The notes under the pieces were generated by a model. That model saw only the letters and a program-made list of their open reading frames with translations. It was not told the DNA's origin and searched no databases. The translations under genes were made by a program, and so were the position numbers. Shown here one piece after another: positions 27,043 to 36,565 of a DNA stretch of 64,000 nt (its first letter is position 1; each line of letters starts with the position of its first letter). Origin of the DNA: Balanoglossus misakiensis (taxonomy: Eukaryota > Hemichordata); assembly GCA_040954595.2 (NCBI GenBank), contig CM082588.2, positions 5,518,001-5,582,000 on the forward strand, written 5' to 3'.

Positions 27043-27194
27043 GTGCTTTCTGTCTGTGTGGTCTCACGATGTGCTGCGAGTCGAGTTCCCAGGGATGTAG
27101 GAAGTGTCCGCTGTGCCCAGCTGAAATCACATACCTCCAACGTGTCGTCTCTTCCTGTGATTAACTAATGGAGAATTAGGATTATTCTAAGAAG
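27043..27194 (+). other. Exon-like block, possible degenerate RING C-terminus
   Basis: The block is preceded by a polypyrimidine-rich AAATTTCTCTAG acceptor and followed by AAG|GTAAAT. It is more GC-rich than its surroundings. Starting with two bases of a split codon, one frame reads AFCLCGLTMCCESSS, then QGCRKCPLCPAEITYLQ, then RVVSSCD and a stop. The Cys-rich spacing and the CPLC end resemble the second half of a RING finger, but the usual His is Leu and no first half was found upstream. It could be a terminal exon, a pseudogene fragment or part of a long noncoding RNA. Not proven to be expressed. Confidence 0.3.
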
Positions 27195-27413
27195 GTAAAT
27201 TTGACATACTATAATAAATTGTTGGACTCACATTGTTCACATCAACCAGCCAATTGTCTTAAATTCCAAAATTTTATTTTGTGTGTGCTGAAAATTGGCC
27301 TTAATCTAATCTAGATTGATAGAGATAACAATATACTATTATAAACTAGAATATTGTACATTGCAGTTTTATTAAGCTGTACTCGATTAATTAGTTGATA
27401 ATAAACAGAAAAA

Positions 27414-30400
27414 ACTTTGAAGATTTGCAAACTTAGGTGAGTTGGTCATTTTGTGACATTTTTCATGGGTTATAGCTCATGGAAATTGCCAATAGATGAC
27501 AATTTCCCGACTATGCAAACTTTGGTGGGTTGGTCATTTTGTGACATTTTTCATGGGTTATAGCTCATGAAAATTGTGAAAAGATGACAAAATCTTGACT
27601 TTGCAAACTTTGGTTATTTTGTTATGTTGGGACATTATTCATGGGTTATAGCTCATGAAAATTGTCAATAGATGACAATTTCCCGACTTTGCAAACTTTG
27701 GTGAGTTGGTCATTTTGTGACATTTTTCATGGGTTATAGCTCATGAAAGTTGTCAAAAGATGACAAATGCTTGACTTTGCAAACTTTGGTGATTTTGTCA
27801 TTTTGTGACATTTTTCATGGGTTATAGCTCATGAAAATTGTCAATAGATGACAAAATCTTCATTTTGCAAACTTTGGTGAGTTGGTCATTTTGTGACATT
27901 TTTCATGGGTTATAGCTCATGAAAGTTGTCAATAGATGACAAATTCCCGACTTTGCAAACTTTGGTGAGTTGGTCATTTTGTGACATTTTTCATGGGTTA
28001 TAGCTCATGAAAATTGTGAAAAGATGACAAAATCTTGACTTTGCAAACTTTGGTGATTTTGTCATTTTGGGACATTTTTCAGGGGTTATAGCTCATGAAA
28101 ATTGTCAAAAGATGACAAATACTTGACTTTGCAAACTTTCGTGAGTTGGTCATTTTGTGACATTTTTCATGGGTTATATCTCATGAAAATTGTCATAAGA
28201 TGACAATTTCCCGACTTTGCAAACTTTGGTGAGTTGGTCATTTTGTGACATTTTTCATGGGTTATAGCTCATGAAAATTATGAAAAGATGACAAAATCTT
28301 GACTTTGCAAACTTTCGTGAGTTGGTCATTTTGTTACATTTTTCATGGGTTTATAGCTCATGAAAATTGTCAAAAGATGACAATTTCCTGACTTTGCAAA
28401 CTTTGGTGAGTTGGTCATTTTGTGACATTTTTCATGGGTTATAGCTCATGAAATTGTCAATAGATGACAAATACTTGACTTTGCAAACTTTGGTTATTTT
28501 GTTATGTTGGGACATTATTCATGGGTTATAGCTCATGAAAGTTGTCAAAAGATGCCAAATACCTGACTTAGGAAACTTTGGTGATTTTGTCATTTTGGGA
28601 CATTTTTCATGGGTTATAGCTAATAAAAATTGTCAAAAGATGACATATACTTGACTTTGCAAACTTTGGTGATTTTGTCATGTTTGGACATTATTTATGG
28701 GTTATAGCTCATGAAAATTGTCAAAAGATGACAAAATCTTGACTTTGCAAACTTTGGTGATTTTATCATTGTTGGACATTTTTCATGGGTTATAGCTCAT
28801 GAAAATTGTCGAAAGATGACAAAATCTTGACTTTGCAAACTTTTTGTGATTTTGTCATTGTTGGACATTTTTCATGGGTTATAGCTCATGAAAATTGTCA
28901 AAAGATGACAAAATCTTGACTTTGCAAACTTTGGTGATTTTATCATTGTTGGACATTTTTCATGGGTTATAGCTCATGAAAATTGTCGAAAGGTGACAAA
29001 ATCTTGACTTTGCAAACTTTGGTGATTTTGTCATGTTGGGACATTATTCATGGGTTATAGCTCATGAAAGTTGTCAAAAGATGACAAAATCTTGACTTTG
29101 CAAACTTTGGTGATTTTATCATGTTGGGACATTTTTCATGGGTTATAGCTCATGAAAATTGTCGAAAGATGACAAAATCTTGACTTTGCAAACTTTGGTG
29201 ATTTTGTCATTGTTGGATATTTTTCATGGGTTATAGCTCATGAAAATTGTCGAAAGATGACAAAATCTTGACTTTGCAAACTTTTGTGATTATGTCATTG
29301 TTGGACATTTTTCATGGGTTATAGCTCATGAAAATTGTCAAAAGATGACAAAATCTTGACTTGCAAACTTTGGTGATTTTATCATTGTTGGACATTTTTC
29401 ATGGGTTATAGCTCATGAAAATTGTCGAAAGATGACAAAATCTTGACTTTGCAAACTTTGGTGATTTTGTCATGTTGGGACATTTTTCATGGGTTATAGC
29501 TCATGAAAATTGTCGAAAGGTGACAAAATCTTGACTTTGCAAACTTTGGTGATTTTGTCATGTTGGGACATTATTCATGGGTTATAGCTCATGAAAATTG
29601 TCGAAAGATGACAAATTCTTGACTTTGCAAACTTTGGTGATTTTGTCATGTTGGGACATTATTCATGGGTTATAGCTCATGAAAATTGTCGAAAGATGAC
29701 AAAATCTTGACTTTGCAAACTTTGGTGATTTTGTCATGTTGGGACATTATTCATGGGTTATAGCTCATGAAAATTGTCGAAAGATGACAAAATCTTGACT
29801 TTGCAAACTTTGGTGATTTTGTCATTGTTGGACATTTTTCATGGGTTATAGCTCATGAAAATTGTCAAAAGATGACAAAATCTTGACTTTGCAAACTTTG
29901 GTGATTTTATCATTGTTGGACATTTTTCATGGGTTATAGCTCATGAAAATTGTCGAAAGATGACAAAATCTTGACTTTGCAAACTTTGGTGATTTTGTCA
30001 TGTTGGGACATTTTTCATGGGTTATAGCTCATGAAAATTGTCGAAAGATGACAAAATCTTGACTTTGCAAACTTTGGTGATTTTGTCATTGTTGGACATT
30101 TTTCATGGGTTATAGCTCATGAAAATTGTCAATAGATGACAAATACTTGACTTTGCAAACTTTGGTTATTTTGTTATGTTGGGACATTATTCATGGGTTA
30201 TAGCTCATGAAAGTTGTCAAAAGATGACAAATACCTGACTTAGGAAACTTTGGTGATTTTGTCATTTTGGGACATTTTTCATGGGTTATAGCTAATAAAA
30301 ATTGTCAAAAGATGACAAATACTTGACTTTGCAAACTTTGGTTATTTTGTTATGTTGGGACATTATTCATGGGTTATAGCTCATGAAAGTTGTCAAAAGA

Positions 30401-30518
30401 TGACAAATACCTGACTTAGGAAACTTTGGTGATTTTGTCATTTTGGGACATTTTTCATGGGTTATAGCTAATAAAAATTGTCAAAAGATGACAAATACTT
30501 GACTTTGCAAACTTTGTT
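27414..30518. repeat. 88-bp satellite array, about 35 units
   Basis: Tandem units of 86-90 bp (mostly 88) run without interruption for 3.1 kb. Each contains GACTTTGCAAACTTTGGTGA, then a TGTCA-loop-TGACA dyad in many units, then TTTTCATG-GGTTATAGCT-CATGAAAA (8-bp arms), then TTGTC-loop-GACAA. Every unit can therefore form two or three small hairpins. Left-hand units mostly carry GAGTTGGTCATTTTGTGACA. Right-hand units carry GATTTTGTCATGTTGGGACA, so the array is regionally homogenised. A variant two-unit block occurs once near 28482 and twice in tandem at 30150-30505. The unit length is not a multiple of three and frames contain stops, so the array is not coding. Confidence 0.95.
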
Positions 30519-30720
30519 TTTTTTAATGCAGGTATAGAGTAAATTCAGAAAAATATTCTAAGATATTTTTTGAATGAAAGTATAGAGTAAATTCTGAAAA
30601 ATATTCTAAGTTTTTTTTTAATGCAAGTATAGAGTAAATTCTGAAAAATGTATAAGTTTTTTTTAATGTCAAAGTATAGAGTAAAGCCTGAAAATTTTCT
30701 AAGTGTTTTTTTTTATACAA
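30519..30720. repeat. Minisatellite, short block (about 4 units of ~45 bp)
   Basis: Units read approximately AAGTATAGAGTAAATTCTG then AAAAATATTCTAAG and a T-run. They are diverged relatives of the longer 42-bp array at 30925-31477. The block abuts the 88-bp satellite directly and precedes the first copy of the duplicated exon-like segment. Confidence 0.85.
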
Positions 30721-30833
30721 AAAAGCAGACACCAAGGATTGAAATTTATTTTGTTGTATTTTATTTCATTTTCTACTAAATCATGACAAAACCAAAGTAT
30801 TGAAATTTCACTCGTATTCACTTGTCGTTTCAG

Positions 30834-30910
30834 GTCTATCTGTTGAATGGTTGATGACGGTGATGACCAATCGAAAGAAGTGGAGTCCAGCCGGGATCTG
30901 AAAAGACAAG
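30834..30910 (+). other. Exon-like block, duplicated copy 1
   Basis: The block is bounded by CTTGTCGTTTCAG and by GACAAG|GTATGT, good acceptor and donor sites. In one phase it reads LSVEWLMTVMTNRKKWSPAGI and stops. The same block recurs at 31581-31648 without a 9-bp internal duplication. It may be an exon of a noncoding or weakly coding transcript; no homology is recognised. Confidence 0.3.
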
Positions 30911-30924
30911 GTATGTATTAGAAA

Positions 30925-31477
30925 ATGCAAGTATAGAGGGGCATGCACAAATTTCAAAAAAAAAAAATTAAGTTTTTTTTGTTTAAGTATAGAGTAAAGC
31001 TTGAAAAATTTCCAAGTTTTTTCCTAAGGCGAAAGTATAGAGTGATAGCTTGAAAAATGTCTAATTTTTTTAATGTTAAAGTATAGAGTGATAGCCTGAA
31101 AAATGTCTAAGTGTTTTTTAATGTTTAAGTATAGAGTGATAGCCTGAAAAATTTCTAAGTGTTTTTAAATGTTTAAGTATAGAGTGATAGCCTGAAAAAT
31201 TTCTAAGTGTTTTTAATAAGTCTAGAGTGAAGCCTGAAAAATTTCTAAGTGTTTTTTAATGTTTAAGTATAGAGTGAAGCCTGAAAAATTTCTAAGTGTT
31301 TTTAATAAGTATAGAGTGAAGCCTGAAAAATTTCTAAGTGTTTTTAATAAGTATAGAGTGAAGCCTAAAAAATTTCTAAGTGTTTTTAATAAGTATAGAG
31401 TGAAGCCTAAAAAATTTCTAAGTGTTTTTAATAAGTATAGAGTAAAGCCTGAAAAAATTCTAAGTGTTTTTTTTTTT
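30925..31477. repeat. 42-bp minisatellite array
   Basis: About a dozen units read roughly AAGTATAGAGTGAAGCCTG then AAAAATTTCTAAGTGTTTTT. The right-hand units are exactly 42 bp, a multiple of three, so an open frame encoding a repeated NKYRVKPEKFLSVF runs through them. That frame is a by-product of the period and is not evidence of a protein. Confidence 0.9.
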
Positions 31478-31580
31478 ACAAAAAAGCAGACACCAAGGAT
31501 TGAAATTTATTGTATTTTATTTCATTTTCATATTTCATATTTCATATTGAAATTTAACTCGTATTCACTTGTCGTTTCAG

Positions 31581-31648
31581 GTCTATCTGTTGAATGGTTG
31601 ATGACCAATCGAAAGAAGTGGAGTCCAGCCGGGATCTGAAAAGACAAG
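31581..31648 (+). other. Exon-like block, duplicated copy 2
   Basis: This copy of the block at 30834-30910 has the same acceptor but a GACAAG|GCAAGT donor. The site is GC instead of GT, but it fits the usual strict context of GC-AG introns. The flanking AAAAAAGCAGACACCAAGG and the minisatellite are duplicated with it, so the repeated module is minisatellite plus block. Confidence 0.3.
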
Positions 31649-31677
31649 GCAAGTGTTAGAAAATGCAAGTTATGTAC

Positions 31678-31751
31678 GGGGCATACACAAGTTTCAAAAA
31701 TTTTCTAAGTCAAAGAAAACTTAGAAAATTTTTGAAACTTGTATATGCCCC
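31678..31751. repeat. 74-bp near-perfect palindrome
   Basis: Arms of about 33 bp start GGGGCATACACAAGTTTC and end GAAACTTGTATATGCCCC around a loop of about 7 bp. Almost all positions pair. It begins about 30 bp after the second exon-like block and could be a foldback MITE or an expressed hairpin. Confidence 0.85.
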
Positions 31752-31897
31752 AACGTGGAGGTATAGACAAATTTCAAATTTTTAGCGTTTCTGACTTAGT
31801 TTTTTTTTTTTGGCTTTTTATATGCCATCCCTAGCCCCCACCCTTACCTCCCCATGAGTGTACAGCAAAGACTAATAAATCTCTAGCACAACTCTTA

Positions 31898-32047
31898 CTT
31901 TGGTTGAGCTAAGGTAAAAATTTTTTTTTACAAGTGCATTATGGGCATCATAATCTATGCAAGATCTTTTCAGATGCAAAAGATCTTGCATAGATTATGA
32001 TGTCCATAATGCACTTGTAAAAAAAAATTAACTTAGATCAACCAAAG
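31898..32047. repeat. 150-bp near-perfect palindrome
   Basis: Two arms of about 72 bp run from CTTTGGTTGAGCTAAG and back to CTTAGATCAACCAAAG (plus-strand end), with the apex at AAGATCTTTT-CAGATGC-AAAAGATCTT near 31971-31977. Only a few mismatches or length changes in the T-runs are seen. A (CA)n run follows immediately. It resembles a foldback MITE; a long-hairpin RNA source is the alternative. Confidence 0.9.
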
Positions 32048-32071
32048 ACACACACACACACACACACACAC
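32048..32071. repeat. (CA)n microsatellite
   Basis: About twelve CA units directly follow the 150-bp palindrome. Confidence 0.9.
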
Positions 32072-32150
32072 AATTACATTGCTAAGTTATCTCTCATATT
32101 GATTTTAATGTTACGTTATTCTCCTAATCAAATTTTATTTTTGTCCTTAG

Positions 32151-32610
32151 GTGCAGGGAAGTTGCCATGGACTCGGTTGTACACATCAATTAAGATTTAT
32201 TGCAGTTTTGGAATCTATAAAGCCTACAATATTTCTAAGTTTTAAATCTCATGACCGACAAATTCACACATTCTAGACTACCTATATTTCTATTATTGTC
32301 AATTCATTACATTCTGAATGTAGTTAAGTAAGCTATGACTTATGAATTAAAATTATGAATTACATTCGCAAGAGAGAGTTTATTTTTCTGAAGTTATCTC
32401 ATGCGAGTTTAGACTCTTTACAGGCTCTCTGTTGATAAGTCCTAAATTACGGAACTCTGTTCTGTTCTTATCTGCTACTTCAACTGGATCTTTTATAACT
32501 TGTCTTTTTTTTGCAACTCCTAAATCAACTGGAATTGTAAATTTATTTTTTATGCAAACAAAATTTATGAATGTTTTGATTTCAAACTCACCTCATTTTA
32601 TATGAATAAA
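32151..32610 (+). other. Possible terminal exon with poly(A) signal
   Basis: A strong acceptor (TTTTTGTCCTTAG) at 32150 opens a stretch of about 460 bp ending in AATAAA at 32605-32610. It begins GTGCAGGG, so like the blocks at 27043, 30834 and 31581 it starts with GT after the AG. One frame continues for about 34 codons without recognised homology. It could be the last exon of the transcript suggested by the upstream exon-like blocks. Confidence 0.25.
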
Positions 32611-32990
32611 GAAATCAATGCAAATCAATGAAAATCTTTAAGATGACTAATCTCAAATTTGAAATTCAAAATGGCCGCCAAATTTGTGTTAACTCTATGA
32701 GAAATTCAAGTAGTGATATCAATAAAAAAAGACAGTCAATACCCTGTTTTCTTTTTAATTTTATGCGACTTGCTAGCTCATATTATGTGAATAAAGAAAA
32801 CTTGTAATATTCAAGAGTTGGCTGATGTCTCTCTCTGTGGTAATCATGAAAATCTTTAAGATGACTAGTCTCAAATTTGAAATTCAAAATGGCCGCCAAA
32901 TTTGAGAAAAATTACATAAATGAAAAAAGACAGTGAGCACCCTGTTCATTACTTTCTACATTTATGGGACTTGCTTGAGTTATTTTCTAG
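32585..32990. repeat. Two-copy tandem duplication of about 220 bp
   Basis: Both copies contain in order a TATGTGAATAAAGAAA-like segment, AAAATCTTTAAGATGACTA, TCAAATTTGAAATTCAAAAT then GGCCGCC, a run GAAAAAAGACAGT and CACCCTGTT. The copies are around 32600-32770 and 32790-32960. They carry two of the four copies of the recurrent AAATTTGA / CCATTTTG motif. Confidence 0.7.
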
Positions 32991-33122
32991 AATTGTTTAT
33001 CACTACAATTTGCAAATTAAATGCACATTGAATTCTATTTAGGAGTATAAGTCTGAAGTTCTAGAGGTTTATATGTTTTACCACTATCAGTTTAGCAGAG
33101 TACAACTACATTACACATCTGT

Positions 33123-33290
33123 GGTTGGTCCAATATGAGATGACCACTGTTACTTCATTTGACTGTCCAGACAACCTCGCAACAGCCACAGAGATCAGTA
33201 CACCCGACCTCTGGGGATGGTCCAATATAAGACCATACACCAAGACTGTTACTTCATGTGGTCATCCAGACAACCTCGCAAAAGCCACAG
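33123..33290. repeat. Two-copy tandem duplication of about 95 bp
   Basis: GGTCCAATAT, TGTTACTTCAT, TCCAGACAACCTCGCAA and AGCCACAGA occur twice in the same order, the second time near 33218-33290. The open frame crossing it has no recognised homology. Confidence 0.7.
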
Positions 33291-34011
33291 ATGGAGCTAA
33301 AAAATTCCTAATACAAATTTAAAAATATGCACATATAGGGAGTGATGCTGTGGGGCAAAGTGACCCTAACCCTACCTAAACTGTTAAAAATAAACAAATG
33401 AGACATGACTGAATGATGTACCTTACACTGCTCCATTGAGGGAACAACAGTCCAGTTGGGCTTGGTGAAGGGTTTCATCCACACGGTCCTACAGTACAGC
33501 GCTGTGAACAAAAGTAAAAGAAAAGTCAGTTTCATGAAGACAAATCCACCACTAAAATGACTGAAATGAAATTCTCACAAGCTGCATTTATGAATTTAGG
33601 GATACAACAGTGTCTATATAAAAGGCAGCTTACTTTCCAGAGAAGCAAAGTTGAACAAAGCATGTGCAGCCATTACACAAAATGGAAAAAGTTGGCATTG
33701 TATTTTTCCATGCCATGCTGCATGCATAGGCAAAAGACCCCCCTTCCAACAATGGCTACTTTCAAAATGTTCCTGGAGCACACTTTTGCTGGACTTGAAG
33801 ACATGGTTCTGTTCACAGAAAGGGGACAAAAGCCATAACTTACCTCAACTGGTGACATTTTCAGCGAACAGGACACCAGAGTGTGGAAAATGGGAAGGGA
33901 AAATTTAGTTTTTCACTGGGAAAGACAGAACAAACGTGGACAAGAAAAATGTGACTGCATCCAAAGCACCACCTCATGGAAAATACCACCTCATTATTCA
34001 TAATCCAGAAA

Positions 34012-34047
34012 GCAAAATTTGTTTATCAATAGATAAACAAATTTTGC
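34012..34047. repeat. Perfect 16-bp-arm hairpin
   Basis: GCAAAATTTGTTTATC and its exact reverse complement flank the 4-bp loop AATA. It is AT-rich and lies in gene-free DNA. Confidence 0.85.
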
Positions 34048-36494
34048 CTGGACAGACTAAACCATTCACAGACTGCTGATTGGATATACTGCAGATAGTG
34101 ATTTGCATGAATTAAAATGCATGCTAATTGAGAGCCAGCAGACCAACTGTGTTATGCAGGCAACAGCCAATCAGGGACTTGTAATCATTCAAATAAACCA
34201 ATCAGAAAAAAAGTTATTAATTATCACAATAAACCAATCGAGGGATAAACCGATTAATTATGGCAACTGCTACAATGAAACAAATTAATTTTACTGTAGC
34301 CAGGAAAATATGAGTAATTTAGTGGTGATTAGGACTACAGAAAACAGATCCAATATCTCTGTTTCACTTTATGTCAGGGTTCACCATTGGTGGCGCTGAT
34401 CAGGAAAGTGAAGTTTGATGCTGCAGGGATCAAATTTATAAAATGAGAAGAGTACTGCTTTATTACTAACTGTACTCACCAATACAAAGCAAAATCTTTA
34501 GTGGAAATCAACTAATACAACTACAGAACAAGTGTGTACATTTGTATATAATCTAATACAACTGGTTGATTAAACAAGTGAGATAAAAATTCCCTACTAC
34601 AAAATATCTTAGATCTGAGAAAATTAACTACATGTAATCAAAATGATATCGAAAAAAATATGTATACAAATTTTTCATGTTATAAAATCTGAACAAAATA
34701 TCCAATGCAACATTTCTTAGACAGAATTTTACCAAAAGAAATAAATAGTTTGCTCCCAATCAAACTATACCACAGGTGAAATTGCTGAAATATTTAGTCT
34801 ACACCTACATAGAAACTGCCACATCAGGAATGGGATAGGATCATTCTTATGAGAGCCATCATATTTCATAAATGTGTCTCATAAATCCCCACAGTGAAAT
34901 ATTGATGAAATTCACCCTTCAGAAATGGGACATAGATGGCGAGCATGCACTTTGCAATAAATAGTACATGTAGCCAGACACTAGGTTAGAGTCTCTGAGT
35001 TTGGTATATCTCGACTAAACACTGAATTATTTATCAAAATATTATTGCTCATTAAAATGTTATTTTCCTCGTATATATTTAACACATATGTATATACCAT
35101 GTATACTGTATATACCATATCTGCATATCAGTTAAAAAACAAACAAACAAAAAAACACATAAATTTACAGGCAGTCTCTGGATGTAATATTCCCTGCAGA
35201 TCTTCAGTCTGTTCTTCTAGGTTGTCGGTTATTCTGAAATAAAACAAAAAAGAATTTGATTTTAACAAACATCGCTGTATACAAGAAAGAAAGTGGAGAT
35301 ACATGATGAAATGATGCAGTCAAATTGCGATGATGAACAGATTATGAGGAACACATTGAAGAGGACATAATTTAATTATGCAAGTCGTCTCCATAAAATA
35401 CCTTATGGAGAGACATTCACGGAAAATGTTTTCCCTAATCAAACCTCTTCATCGTTGAGTTTTAAACAAGTATCTGACTGACTGGCACCACAGCCATTGT
35501 AAATATTTATGAAATATCTCAGGCTATGTCTGACTCAGAAGACAGACAATTTTGTAGAGAATTATCATAATGGAATGCCTAAAGTGTGGATATGTGTACT
35601 TTTTGCTTGGTTTTGATTGTCAGCATAAAGACATACTTTAATTTTAAAATAGAATTGCTATGGAAATTAGTGTCATATAGTGTAGACTGACTGTATGACT
35701 TGTATTTTTACAATTCAATTCTATAATTGCAAGGCAGACGAACACCAGAAAATCATCATTTAACACTCCACTCAATTACTTTGCCAGCATGGTAGGCAAC
35801 TGAGATGTGTGTGCGATTGTGATTAGATCTTTATGGCCCTGGGTGATGAAAACGCTGTGATTCTTGCTTCCTGATGAAGCTAATTTGACAGATATCACTC
35901 CAAGAGTTATGTTGCCATAGTAACAGTGTCTATCATTTACCAAAACGCGTGTTTTTGACAGAAAGCCTAGTGTGTCTGAATTTGTGATTTTACTTTTAAG
36001 TATAACCCTAGCTAGAAGCATGGTCTTATTTTTGAAATTTCACTTTCTTGTTAAAGTAGGAGCTAATACTCTTCTTACAACGTACAGTCTACATTTCAGA
36101 TATACTAGAATTTCACAAACTTCTCTGAGATCGTATCTCTTTTTTTATCTTTCTCCACCACTAAGTGACAGCATATACTCTTTCGCACAAATCCACTCGC
36201 AAAACACATTTTCTACAATTCGTGCTGGATAATATCTACTGCTTCATCAAGGTATTGATTAACACATCCTCCAGGGTATTGATAATTACCATGGTAACAG
36301 TGCAAGTAGCAAAAAATTACAACATTATACACTTGTGAGTGGAACTATCAGTCTACATTTACTGATAATGGCCATAATGACACTTGGCAAGGTGGAATGT
36401 AATAATGATACTGATAAAAAGTGAAATTATACACCCACTGTCTCACACATCGCAAATTTCCTTTTTTTCCATCATTTTTTTCAAAACTGGCAGG

Positions 36495-36565
36495 TTGGCT
36501 TTTAGCACGTTGTGGATACATGCGCTATAAAGGAAGTCACTCTTATTATTATTATATTAATAATA
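36495..36565 (+). repeat. Possible SINE/LINE 3' tail
   Basis: The sequence GGCTTTTAGCACGTTGTGG, then ATGCGCTATAAA, ends in a TTATTATTATTA run. A GCGCTATA-AAA stretch followed by (TTA)n is a common end of L2/CR1-like elements and SINEs. Only the tail is present. Confidence 0.35.

Noticed and set aside
27414-30518. CRISPR-like array
   Set aside because: The repeats are direct 88-bp units without unique spacers, and the window is an animal genome.
31259-31639. 126-codon frame with a 14-residue repeated peptide
   Set aside because: The frame is open only because the minisatellite period is 42 bp; it changes character outside the array and has no independent support.
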